From NCBI RefSeq assembly GCF_001927245.1, contig NZ_MJUX01000002.1, positions 558,001-622,000 on the forward strand: a stretch of 64,000 nt of DNA. The letters are read 5' to 3'. Origin of the DNA: Acuticoccus yangtzensis. GTDB lineage: Bacteria; Pseudomonadota; Alphaproteobacteria; Rhizobiales; Amorphaceae. Positions 9,437 through 17,039 of the stretch are shown here, one piece after another; position 1 is the stretch's first letter; each line of letters begins with the position of its first letter. Below the pieces are notes generated by a model. The model did not search any database and was not told the DNA's origin. It worked only from the letters and a program-made list of their open reading frames with translations. A program made the position numbers and the translations under genes.

Positions 9437-10549
9437 TCAGCCCGCGAGGCGGCGCCACCAGCCGCGGTGCGCGCGGTCGGCGTCGGAGTTGGCCGCCTCG
9501 ACCGCCTTGGCGTGGGTGCGGATGAGGTTGTGCACGAAGGCGAGCTTCTCCTCGACCGGCTTCGACAGCACGAAGGGATAAAGGTCCGGCTGCCCCATCG
9601 ATCGGTTGATCGCGTTGAGGGCGACGGTGACCGGCACCCAGGCCTTCAGGATCTCGTCGATGGTGCCTTCCGTATAGGGGTCGAAGTCCACCGCATGGGT
9701 GCGGTGCCCGGTTACGGGGCCGATGCGGATGCCGAACTCGGACGCCGTCTCCAGCGCGTCGATGATGTGGAGGTAGTGGGCGAAGGTTTCGGCCCAGTCC
9801 TCCCACGGGTGCGCCGTGGCGTAGGACGAGATGAAGCTGTTCGCCCAGTCGGTCGGCGGACCCTGATTGTAGTGGACCTGAAGCGCCTCGCCATAGTCGG
9901 CGCGCTCGTCGCCGAAGATGGCGCGATAGTCGTCCTGCTTGCCCGCGTCCGCGACGAGACGGTCCCAATAATAATGCCCCACCTCGTGGCGCATGTGGCC
10001 GACGAGGGTGCGGTAGGGTTCGCCCATCTGGGTGCGGCGCTTCTCGCGCTCGGCGTCGTCCCCTTCGGCGATGTTGATGGTGATGAGGCCGGCGTCGTGC
10101 CCGGTCAGCACCGGGGTCACGGTGCCGTCGGCGTTCACCTGGTCGGCGATGAAATCGAAGGCGAGGCCGCGCTCGGGCTCGTCGGCCTTGGTCGGCTGCG
10201 GCAGGTTCCAGCGCTCGATCGAGTAGAAGAGGTGGCGCTTGGCGAGCTCCAGTGCGCGCCACAGCTCGACCGTGTGCGGATCGGAGAGGTCCGGGATGGT
10301 GCGATTGTGCTGGCAGGCCTGGCAGAAGGTGTTGCCGCTGTCGGCGGGCACGAGCCAGTTGCAGGCGAGATGCTCGCCGTTGGCGCACGCCTTGTAGCTC
10401 GACTTGCCGAACGCCCACGGCGTCCCGGCGGTGGTCGACAGCATGGCCTCGCGGTCAGGCGCGAAGCCGATCGCATTGCCGCAGCGCACGCACTGTGTGG
10501 AGTCGAAATAGACTTCGTTGCCGCAGTTCTGGCACGAAAACCGCTTCAT
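9437..10549 (-). CDS. Putative zinc-binding metallopeptidase with N-terminal zinc ribbon
   Basis: A 370-residue protein. The first ~90 residues hold zinc-ribbon cysteines: CQNC...CVRC, then a second set including FCQACQ. The catalytic part has the HExxH-type motif HEVGHYYWDR, placing it in the putative zinc-binding metallopeptidase family (Peptidase_Mx type). The reading frame extends upstream to 10708, but homologues begin at the MKRFSCQNCG sequence, whose ATG is at 10549. The upstream extension is compositionally unlike protein and I exclude it. It is transcribed alone, divergent from asd. The substrate is unknown. Confidence 0.82.
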   Translation of the reverse strand: MKRFSCQNCGNEVYFDSTQCVRCGNAIGFAPDREAMLSTTAGTPWAFGKSSYKACANGEHLACNWLVPADSGNTFCQACQHNRTIPDLSDPHTVELWRALELAKRHLFYSIERWNLPQPTKADEPERGLAFDFIADQVNADGTVTPVLTGHDAGLITINIAEGDDAEREKRRTQMGEPYRTLVGHMRHEVGHYYWDRLVADAGKQDDYRAIFGDERADYGEALQVHYNQGPPTDWANSFISSYATAHPWEDWAETFAHYLHIIDALETASEFGIRIGPVTGHRTHAVDFDPYTEGTIDEILKAWVPVTVALNAINRSMGQPDLYPFVLSKPVEEKLAFVHNLIRTHAKAVEAANSDADRAHRGWWRRLAG

Positions 10550-10855
10550 ATTTTGGTGTCCGGTTATGGCGCCTAAGTTGGGCCTGTGATTACGGATAAA
10601 CGCCGGCGGCAGACAATAGTTTCCGGCGCCTTCATCAGCCGGTGGGGCCGTGTGCTCTGCGGCGGCGTCCCATCGGCGGGCGCAGGTGCGCGCATTAGCG
10701 GTGGACACACGGGGTCACATCCGCCATGACACGCGCCATTCTCTCAAGTGTTTCGGCCGCCTGACCTCGCCAGACATGCTTGAGGGGCTTCAATCGCATT
10801 GTGCGAGGCGCTGTCCGATGCCGGGCAGCGCGGAAATGCCCTAGGAGTAAGGCAC
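10550..10855. other. Divergent intergenic region between metallopeptidase gene and asd
   Basis: This region of ~306 bases should hold the promoters of two divergent genes. I see no strong consensus boxes. A 16-base phrase at 10566-10581 (ATGGCGCCTAAGTTGG) recurs with one change upstream of hisB. No credible coding sequence is seen. Confidence 0.5.
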
Positions 10856-11890
10856 ATGGGCTACAAGGTAGCAGTCGTCGGCGCGACGGGGAATGTCGGC
10901 CGCGAAATTCTCGACATCATGGCCGAGCGCGGCTTCCCGGCGGACAGCGTTCTGGCTCTCGCATCGCGTCGCAGCCAGGGGACCGAGATTTCCTACGGCG
11001 ACAAAACCTTGAAGTGCGAGAACCTGGAGACCGCCGACTTCTCCGACGTCGACATCTGCATGATGTCGGCCGGTGGTGACATCTCCAAGGAGTGGGCGCC
11101 GAAGATCGGCCGCGCGGGTGCGGTGGTGATCGACAACTCGTCCGCCTTCCGCATGGACCCGGACGTGCCGCTCATCGTTCCGGAGGTGAATGCCGACGCG
11201 GTGGTGGGCTTCACGAAGAAGAACATCATCGCCAACCCGAACTGCTCGACCGCGCAGCTGGTGGTGGCGCTGAAGCCGCTGCACGATCACGCCAAGATCA
11301 AGCGGGTGGTGGTGGCGACCTACCAGTCCGTTTCGGGCGCCGGCAAGGAGGCGATGGACGATCTCTTCGCCCAGACCCGCGCGGTGTTCGTGTCGGACGA
11401 GGTGAAGTCCAAGGCGTTCCCGAAGCGGATGGCCTTCAACGTCATTCCCCACATCGACGTGTTCATGGACGACGGGTCGACGAAGGAAGAGTGGAAGATG
11501 GTGGCCGAGACGAAGAAGATTCTCGACCCCAAGATCAAGCTTCATGCAACGGCGGTGCGTGTTCCGGTCTTCATCTCCCACTCCGAGGCGGTGAACATCG
11601 AGTTCGAGGAGCCGATCTCGGCCGACGAGGCGCGCGACATCCTGCGCGAGGCGCCGGGCTGCCTGGTGATCGATAAGCGCGAGCCGGGCGGCTACATCAC
11701 GCCGTACGAGGCGGCGGGCGAGGATGCGACCTACATCAGCCGAATCCGCGAGGATCCGACCGTCGACAACGGATTGGCCATGTGGGTGGTGAGCGATAAC
11801 CTGCGCAAGGGCGCGGCGCTGAACACCGTTCAGATTGCTGAACTGTTGGTGAACAGGAAGCTGCTCAACGGCCGCGCGAAGGCCGCGTGA
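10856..11890 (+). CDS. asd: Aspartate-semialdehyde dehydrogenase
   Basis: The product reduces L-aspartyl-4-phosphate to L-aspartate-4-semialdehyde with NADPH, the branch point for lysine/diaminopimelate, threonine and methionine. At 344 residues it has the normal length. The N-terminus shows the nucleotide-binding GATGNVGREIL. The active-site Cys lies in NPNCSTAQL, followed by the substrate-binding YQSVSGAGKEAM. The start at 10856 is chosen because AGGAGTAAGG precedes it and because GYKVAVVGATG is the family N-terminus; the upstream extension of the frame is rejected. A hairpin with a short T-run follows the stop codon. It is a single-gene unit. Confidence 0.97.
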   Translation: MGYKVAVVGATGNVGREILDIMAERGFPADSVLALASRRSQGTEISYGDKTLKCENLETADFSDVDICMMSAGGDISKEWAPKIGRAGAVVIDNSSAFRMDPDVPLIVPEVNADAVVGFTKKNIIANPNCSTAQLVVALKPLHDHAKIKRVVVATYQSVSGAGKEAMDDLFAQTRAVFVSDEVKSKAFPKRMAFNVIPHIDVFMDDGSTKEEWKMVAETKKILDPKIKLHATAVRVPVFISHSEAVNIEFEEPISADEARDILREAPGCLVIDKREPGGYITPYEAAGEDATYISRIREDPTVDNGLAMWVVSDNLRKGAALNTVQIAELLVNRKLLNGRAKAA

Positions 11891-11897
11891 CAGTGTG

Positions 11898-11926
11898 AAG
11901 GGTGCGGCAGGTTGTCGCGCCCTTTG
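11898..11926 (+). terminator. Probable intrinsic terminator of asd
   Basis: AAGGGTGCG (11898-11906) pairs with CGCGCCCTT (11916-11924, one G-T pair), followed by TTGCTT. It begins 8 bases after the asd stop codon and points in the gene's direction. Confidence 0.6.
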
Positions 11927-11939
11927 CTTCGGAACGACG

Positions 11940-12263
11940 TCATGGCTGCTTCGGCGGGCATTTTTTTTCATGCAGCGGAAGGATGGCGGAGACGTCCGCC
12001 ATCAGAAGCGGTCGATAGAGGTGGGGGAACAGCTTTCCGCCGCGGGACGGCTCCCAGAGGAGCTTCACATCCCCCTCTAGTCCCCCGCAATTCAACGCAA
12101 AAATGTATGATTCTCGGGAAAAATGTTTGTCGATCGTATCGCTGAGCTGATCGTCCGACGAAAGGTGAATGAAGCCGTCTCGCTGATCGTCGGACGACCC
12201 TTCAAACCGCTGTGACATAATGAAGTCGGACAACTCCTTCGGGCGGAGTAACTTATAAATCAT
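11940..12263 (-). CDS. DUF952 family protein
   Basis: A 107-residue protein starting MIYKLLRPKEL and containing DGFIHLSS, the hallmark of the DUF952 family (small cytosolic proteins of unknown biochemical role). The frame stays open far upstream, through the S24 regulator on the other strand; the ATG at 12263 matches the family N-terminus, so I use it. No good ribosome-binding site is seen. Its codons are visibly more A/T-rich than those of its neighbours, and the upstream spacer is too, which suggests acquisition by transfer. It ends in KKCPPKQP. It is divergent from the S24 regulator. Confidence 0.75.
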   Translation of the reverse strand: MIYKLLRPKELSDFIMSQRFEGSSDDQRDGFIHLSSDDQLSDTIDKHFSRESYIFALNCGGLEGDVKLLWEPSRGGKLFPHLYRPLLMADVSAILPLHEKKCPPKQP

Positions 12264-12461
12264 ATTTTTAGGGTCCGGCGCGGTTGGATTCGAAGGGTTC
12301 CGAAGTGGCGCGGCATGGGGCCGGCGTGGAGCCCTGTTCCAGGGGGGCGTAACATATGCTACGTCAATCCAGAACAAACTGAATTTCAGCAGAGTGACTT
12401 TACGTGAGGCTACATCTGAACCGTTTGTCCTCACACCGCTGCTGCGAGCAGGAGGGAGCCG

Positions 12462-13094
12462 ATGCTCGCTCATAATGATGTCTGGAATGCGATCGACGAG
12501 CTGGCAGCCCGCAACGGCATGTCGCCGTCGGGTCTCGCTCGCCGCGCCGGCCTCGATCCGACGACGTTCAACAAGAGCAAGCGCTTCGCGGCCGATGGCC
12601 GGCCGCGCTGGCCGTCGACCGAATCCATTGCCAAAATCCTCAAGGCGACGAACACGACCGTCGCCGAATTGTTCGCGGGTGAACCGGAGCCGAGCCACCC
12701 GCACATGGCGATCCCGCTGATCGGCGAGGCCCACGCCGGGTTCGAGTCGCCCGCGAGCGCGCCGCGCAATACGGTGGCCGCGCCGACCCCGCCGCGCATC
12801 GTCTCCTTCCCCGACCGCCGCCACGAGCCGCTCTATGCGCTCACCGTCGTCGGCGATTCCATGCAGCCCCTCTACCGCGACGGTGACGTCCTCTTCATCT
12901 CCCCCGGTGCCGAGCCGGAGGCGGGGGACCGCGTGGTCGTGAAGCTGTCGAACAACGAGGTGGCGGTGAAGGTGCTGAAGTCGATCGGCGCCGCGGGGTA
13001 CGAGTTCCACGCCGTCAATCCCGACCATGGCGACGCCTCGGTCCCCGCGTCCGACGTCGATTGGGTCGCCCGCATCGTCTACGCGACCCAGTAA
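12462..13094 (+). CDS. HTH-S24 (LexA/CI-like) self-cleaving transcriptional regulator
   Basis: A 210-residue protein. The N-terminal helix-turn-helix (~residues 5-70) has GLARRAGLDPTTFNKSKR. The S24 peptidase domain (~residues 85-210) shows a candidate Ala-Gly cleavage site (GEAHAGF), the nucleophile Ser in VGDSMQPLYRDGD, and the general-base Lys in EVAVKVLKS. All three are present, so RecA-stimulated self-cleavage is possible. GGAGGGAGCC precedes the ATG at good spacing. It differs from canonical LexA in its N-terminal domain. In phages this architecture is a repressor, but no phage genes are adjacent here, and similar proteins are chromosomal regulators in this order. Its operator is unknown. 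Confidence 0.86.
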   Translation: MLAHNDVWNAIDELAARNGMSPSGLARRAGLDPTTFNKSKRFAADGRPRWPSTESIAKILKATNTTVAELFAGEPEPSHPHMAIPLIGEAHAGFESPASAPRNTVAAPTPPRIVSFPDRRHEPLYALTVVGDSMQPLYRDGDVLFISPGAEPEAGDRVVVKLSNNEVAVKVLKSIGAAGYEFHAVNPDHGDASVPASDVDWVARIVYATQ

Positions 13095-13109
13095 GCGCCG
13101 CTCCGGCAC

Positions 13110-14186
13110 TCAGCCGGCGCTTACGATCTCCTGGCCGCTTTCCTGGCCGCCCTCCGCAGCCGTCTCCTCCTCCGGCCCGTCATCCCCATCGCCATAGCCG
13201 AGAAGGTGCAGCGGCCGGCAGTCGATCCCCTTGGTTCGGCCCCAGTGGCACAGCGCATCCTCCTGGCCGTGCGTGACCCATACCTGCGCCGCGCCCGTCT
13301 CCACGATGGTGGTGCACAGGTCTTCCCAATCGGCATGGTCCGAGATGACCATGGGCAGCTCGACACCGCGTTGACGCGCGCGGGCGCGCACCCGCATCCA
13401 TCCCGAAGCGAAGGCGGTGACCTGATCGCCGAAACGTTGCGCCCAGCGGTCGGAGAGTGAACCGGGCGGGCAAAGCACCACCGCGCCCGCCAACTCCTTG
13501 CGGTCCACCCCCTTCACCGGCAGCAGCGGGCCGAAATCCTGTCCCGCCGCGACATAGTGGGCGGTCAGCCGCTCCAATGCGCCGTGCAGATAAATCGGCC
13601 GGTCGTAGCCGGCGCGGCGGATGTGGGCGAGAACCCGCTGCGCCTTGCCCAGCGCATAGGCGCCGACGAGGTGCGGCCGGTCCGGGAAGAGCGCCAGCGA
13701 GGCGAGGAGCTTGGCCACTTCGTCGGCGGCTTCGGGATGGCGGAAGACGGGAAGGCCGAAGGTCGCCTCGGTCACGAAGAGGTCGCACGGCACCAGCTCG
13801 AACGGGGCGCAGGTGGGGTCCGCCTGGCGCTTGTAGTCGCCGGAAATGACGGCGCGCTGACCGCCCGATTCGATGAGGATCTGCGCCGAGCCGAGGACGT
13901 GGCCGGCCGGGTGGAAGCTCACCGTCACTTCCCCCACCGTGGTGCGCGCACCGTAGGGTGCCGCCTGACGCGTCTCGCAGAACGCCTCGCCATAGCGCAC
14001 GGCCATGATGCCGAGGGTCTCGGGCGTGGCGAGCACGGCGCTGTGCCCCGGCCGGGCGTGATCGGCGTGGCCATGGGTGATCGCGGCGCGCGGCACGGGG
14101 CGCACCGGGTCGATGTGGAATCCGCCGCGCGGGCAATAGAGGCCCTCGGGCGTGAGGGTGAGGATGGGGTCGGCCATGGGCTTCAT
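13110..14186 (-). CDS. Ligase-associated DNA damage response exonuclease
   Basis: A 358-residue metallo-beta-lactamase/beta-CASP-fold nuclease. The metal motif ITHGHADHARPGH is near residue 40, with FHPAGHVLGSAQI and VISGDYKRQ later, as in the SNM1/Pso2-like bacterial 'Exo' of the ligase-associated operon. The C-terminal ISDHADW is the last conserved metal motif. In most genomes it is followed by an ATP-dependent DNA ligase gene; here the next gene in that direction is the S24 regulator on the opposite strand. Two starts are possible (14186 or the Met at 14177), and neither has a good ribosome-binding site. Its partners PdeM and the helicase lie ~4 kb away on the same strand. Confidence 0.88.
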   Translation of the reverse strand: MKPMADPILTLTPEGLYCPRGGFHIDPVRPVPRAAITHGHADHARPGHSAVLATPETLGIMAVRYGEAFCETRQAAPYGARTTVGEVTVSFHPAGHVLGSAQILIESGGQRAVISGDYKRQADPTCAPFELVPCDLFVTEATFGLPVFRHPEAADEVAKLLASLALFPDRPHLVGAYALGKAQRVLAHIRRAGYDRPIYLHGALERLTAHYVAAGQDFGPLLPVKGVDRKELAGAVVLCPPGSLSDRWAQRFGDQVTAFASGWMRVRARARQRGVELPMVISDHADWEDLCTTIVETGAAQVWVTHGQEDALCHWGRTKGIDCRPLHLLGYGDGDDGPEEETAAEGGQESGQEIVSAG

Positions 14187-14342
14187 ATAGGGCGTGGGTC
14201 GGGCTCTGTGAGCGGTCTTCGCTCGCCCCGCCCGGCTTCAGCCGACGCGGGTGCGGCATTGATCACCAGCCCGGCTGCCACAGATCATCCGATGCGCCCG
14301 CCGCAAGGCCGGGCGCCGATGCGATGTGTGAGGGAGAGGAGC

Positions 14343-15887
14343 GTGATCGAAGCGGCTCAGCGGGTGGAGGTGACGGGCGAACGTCATGCCCGGTATGATG
14401 AGATCTTGTCCGCCCCGGCGCTGGACCTCGTGGCATCGGTCCACCGGCTCGGCCAGGGCCGCCGCGCGGCGGTGCTGGCGGCCCGGCACCAGCGCGCTCT
14501 GGCCGCGGCGGCCGGCGCTCCGCCCCCGCGCGTGGTCGTCGATCCGGCGGCGTGGCAGGTGGAGGAGATCCCCGCCGGGTTGGCCCGCAGGAAGGTCGAG
14601 CTGGCCGTGCCGGCGGATCCGTCCTCCCTCAACTCCGCGCTGAAGACGGGCGCTGCCACGGTCGTCGCGGACCTCGAGGAGCTGACGGCGCCGGACTGGA
14701 CACGCGCCATCGACGCGCAGATCGCCCTTCTGGATCACGTGGCCCACTCCGCGATGGGGTTCGACGGCGGTCCGTCGGCACGCACGCGCCCGCATGTGAT
14801 GATGCGCCCGCGCGGCCTGCACCTCACCGAGCCGTCGATCACCGTCGACGGTGAGCCGGTGGCCGCGGCCTTCGCGGACGTGACGCTGAACATGGTTCAC
14901 ACGTTGGCGCTGCGGCGCGAGGCGGACCGCGTGGTCAGCCTGTCCCTGCCGCGCATCGACGCTGCGGCGGAGGCGGCATTGTGGGACGACGTTCTCGCCC
15001 ATATCGAGTCGCGTCTCGGCGCGCCGGAGGGGACGGTGAAGGTGAGCGTTCCCATCGGCTCCATCAATGCGGCGGCGGAGGCGGACGGCATCATCGCCGC
15101 GCTGCGCGGACGCATCGTGGCGCTGACGTGCGGCCGTTGGGACTATGCGGCGTCGGTGGCGAACAACGCGGCCGGGGCGCATGACGCCGCGGCGGTCTTG
15201 CCGGACCGGCGCTTCATCCAGTTGGGGCGAGGCTTCCTCCGCGGAATGAGCCGCCGCGTGGTCGAGGCGGCGCACCGGCGCGGCGTGCTGGCCCTTGCGC
15301 CGATGACTGCCGCCGTGCCCGACGCGCTCGACACCGATGCGGTCTCCGAGACGCTGGAGCGCCTGCGGGCCGACTGCGAACGCGCGGCGACGGACGGGCA
15401 CGACGGCCGCGTGGTCGCCCATCCCTGGCTTGTGGCGCACGTCGGTCAGGTGTTCGACGTCACCATCCCCGACGACAATCAGGTGAGTGCGATGCCTGCC
15501 CCGCTTCTGACGGGCGAGCCGGAGCCGGGATTGGCGGATCCTTACGAAGGGGAACGCACGGTGGAGGGTCTCAGCCGCAACATCCGCATCGCGCTGGGCC
15601 ACGCCGAGGCGCGTTTGAGGGGGTTCGGCGCAGTCAATGTCGGCGGTGTCGTCCACGGCGCGTCGTCGGCGGAGTTGGCCGTCCTGCACATGTCCTCCTG
15701 GCTGCGCGAGCGGACCCGCCTGGCGACGGGTGAGGTGGTGGACACCGCGCTGTTCGAGGCTTGCCTGGCGGACGAGCTGGCGCGTCTGCGCGGCGAATTC
15801 AGCGAGGGTGCGTGGGCGGACCGCCGCTTCGTCGACGCGGCGGCGGCGGTTCGGAGGGGGGCTATCGGGACGGCGGAAGCCGCATGA
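14343..15887 (+). CDS. Malate synthase A-like protein, probably with an altered active site
   Basis: A 514-residue protein of the malate synthase TIM-barrel family. Recognisable landmarks are DLEELTAPDW (family DFEDSxAPTW), RPRGLHLTE (with the acetyl-CoA/glyoxylate Arg), CGRWDY (metal Asp), and HPWLVAHVGQVFD. The position of the catalytic-base Asp, normally within a MEDAATAEIS-like motif, reads VVHGASSAEL here, so the Asp appears replaced by Gly. The metal-binding Glu, 28 residues before the RWDY Asp, also appears to be Gly. It may be inactive in the classical reaction or may act on another acyl-CoA/oxoacid pair. I choose the GTG at 14343 because GGGAGAGGA precedes it; an ATG at 14319 is the alternative. 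No isocitrate lyase gene is nearby. Confidence 0.75.
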   Translation: MIEAAQRVEVTGERHARYDEILSAPALDLVASVHRLGQGRRAAVLAARHQRALAAAAGAPPPRVVVDPAAWQVEEIPAGLARRKVELAVPADPSSLNSALKTGAATVVADLEELTAPDWTRAIDAQIALLDHVAHSAMGFDGGPSARTRPHVMMRPRGLHLTEPSITVDGEPVAAAFADVTLNMVHTLALRREADRVVSLSLPRIDAAAEAALWDDVLAHIESRLGAPEGTVKVSVPIGSINAAAEADGIIAALRGRIVALTCGRWDYAASVANNAAGAHDAAAVLPDRRFIQLGRGFLRGMSRRVVEAAHRRGVLALAPMTAAVPDALDTDAVSETLERLRADCERAATDGHDGRVVAHPWLVAHVGQVFDVTIPDDNQVSAMPAPLLTGEPEPGLADPYEGERTVEGLSRNIRIALGHAEARLRGFGAVNVGGVVHGASSAELAVLHMSSWLRERTRLATGEVVDTALFEACLADELARLRGEFSEGAWADRRFVDAAAAVRRGAIGTAEAA

Positions 15888-15944
15888 GGCGCGGCTTCAC
15901 GTGAAAGAAAGTGCCGGCGCGACGTGCGGGACCGCGCGGGTTCC

Positions 15945-16859
15945 TCACTCCGCGCGGAAGGGGCGCGAGTCCGCCTCCGCCGCCACCGTCGCGCGGGAGA
16001 CGCGGGTTTCGCGCCACAGCGTGTAGAGGCCGGCGGCGACGACGAGGAGCGCCCCGGCGATGGTGGACGCCGTCGGCACCTCGCCGAACACCAGGTAGCC
16101 GAGCGACATGGACCAGATGAGGATCGTGTAGCGGAACGGCGAGACGGCCGAGATGTCACCGATGCGGATGCCCGACACGCTCATGATGTAGCCGGCGATG
16201 ATGAAGACCCCGGCGATGAGGCAGGCGACCGTCGCCGTTTGGTCCGGCACGACGATGCCCTGATAGCTCATCCAAAGCCCGGCGAAGATGGTGACCGTGA
16301 CCATCGTCAGAAGGCTGGCGAAGACGGTGGGCACGCGCGGGCTCATGCTGCGGGTGGTGATGTCGCGCAGGATGACGAAGCCGGCGGTGGCGAGCGGGTA
16401 GAGAAGGTTGGCGTCGAACTCTTGAGTGCCGGGCTGGATCATGATGAGCACCCCGCACAAGCCGACGGCGATCGCGGTCCAACGTCGCCAACCGACGTGT
16501 TCGCCCAGCAGCAGCGCGGCCGCCATGGTGACCCCCAGCGGAACGAACTGCAGGACGCTCGACGCGGTGGCGATCGGCATCACGCTGAGCGCGTGCAGAT
16601 AGGTGACGGTGGAGCCGAGCTCGGCGAAGGTGCGGATGGCGAGGAAGCGCGCTTCCCTCCGTGTGGGCCGGAACGTGAGCGCCCCGAGGCGCCAGGCGAG
16701 GAGGGCGATGAAGAGCGTGCCGAAGATGCCGCGTGCGAAGATGCCTTCCGCCACGGGAATCGACAGGAAGGCGGCCTTCATTGCGATGTCGTTGCAGGTG
16801 AAACTGAACGAGGAGAAGGTGATGAGCGCGGCGCCGCGGGCGTTGTTCGACTGGGCCAT
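15945..16859 (-). CDS. EamA/DMT-superfamily membrane transporter
   Basis: A ~304-residue integral membrane protein with about ten hydrophobic segments in two repeated EamA halves (for example GVTMAAALLLGEHVGW and SLGYLVFGEVPTASTIAG, the end-of-repeat signatures). Members export amino acids, nucleotides or other small metabolites; the substrate cannot be inferred. The ATG at 16859 (MAQSNNARGAA) is preferred over the upstream one, which adds a charged, non-conserved 18-residue leader. It stands alone between the malate synthase-like gene (convergent) and leuB. Confidence 0.82.
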   Translation of the reverse strand: MAQSNNARGAALITFSSFSFTCNDIAMKAAFLSIPVAEGIFARGIFGTLFIALLAWRLGALTFRPTRREARFLAIRTFAELGSTVTYLHALSVMPIATASSVLQFVPLGVTMAAALLLGEHVGWRRWTAIAVGLCGVLIMIQPGTQEFDANLLYPLATAGFVILRDITTRSMSPRVPTVFASLLTMVTVTIFAGLWMSYQGIVVPDQTATVACLIAGVFIIAGYIMSVSGIRIGDISAVSPFRYTILIWSMSLGYLVFGEVPTASTIAGALLVVAAGLYTLWRETRVSRATVAAEADSRPFRAE

Positions 16860-16932
16860 GGGAGCCTGAGTTGGTGTCCGGCCCCGATTACACCTGATCG
16901 TGGAAGTCCGCACGCGCCGAACGGAAGGCCTG

Positions 16933-16946
16933 CGGCGGTTCGCGCC
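16933..16946. repeat. Dispersed intergenic repeat, copy 1 (14 bases)
   Basis: CGGCGGTTCGCGCC here is identical to 36342-36355. Both copies are between operons, and both are followed within ~35 bases by a GACTGAAGC phrase, suggesting a small dispersed element. Confidence 0.45.
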
Positions 16947-16966
16947 GGGCTAGAGGATTTTCCGCT

Positions 16967-17000
16967 GACTGAAGCCGCGGGTCGACTGAAGCCGCCGGTC
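16967..17000. repeat. Two tandem 17-base repeats
   Basis: GACTGAAGCCGCGGGTC (16967-16983) is followed directly by GACTGAAGCCGCCGGTC (16984-17000), 16 of 17 bases identical. They lie just downstream of the leuB terminator hairpin. Confidence 0.7.
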
Positions 17001-17008
17001 GAAGGGGA

Positions 17009-17033
17009 GCGGCCGCGCGCAGGGCGCGGCCGC
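17009..17033 (-). terminator. Hairpin downstream of leuB
   Basis: GCGGCCGCGC (17009-17018) pairs perfectly with GCGCGGCCGC (17024-17033) around a 5-base loop, 7 bases after the leuB stop codon. There is no real T-tract on the transcript side, so it may terminate poorly or act as a 3'-end stabiliser. Confidence 0.5.
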
Positions 17034-17039
17034 GTTCGA

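Noticed and set aside
13557-14342. Upstream extension of the malate synthase-like frame
   Set aside because: It lies opposite the repair exonuclease gene, has shadow-type composition, and a good ribosome-binding site precedes the GTG at 14343.
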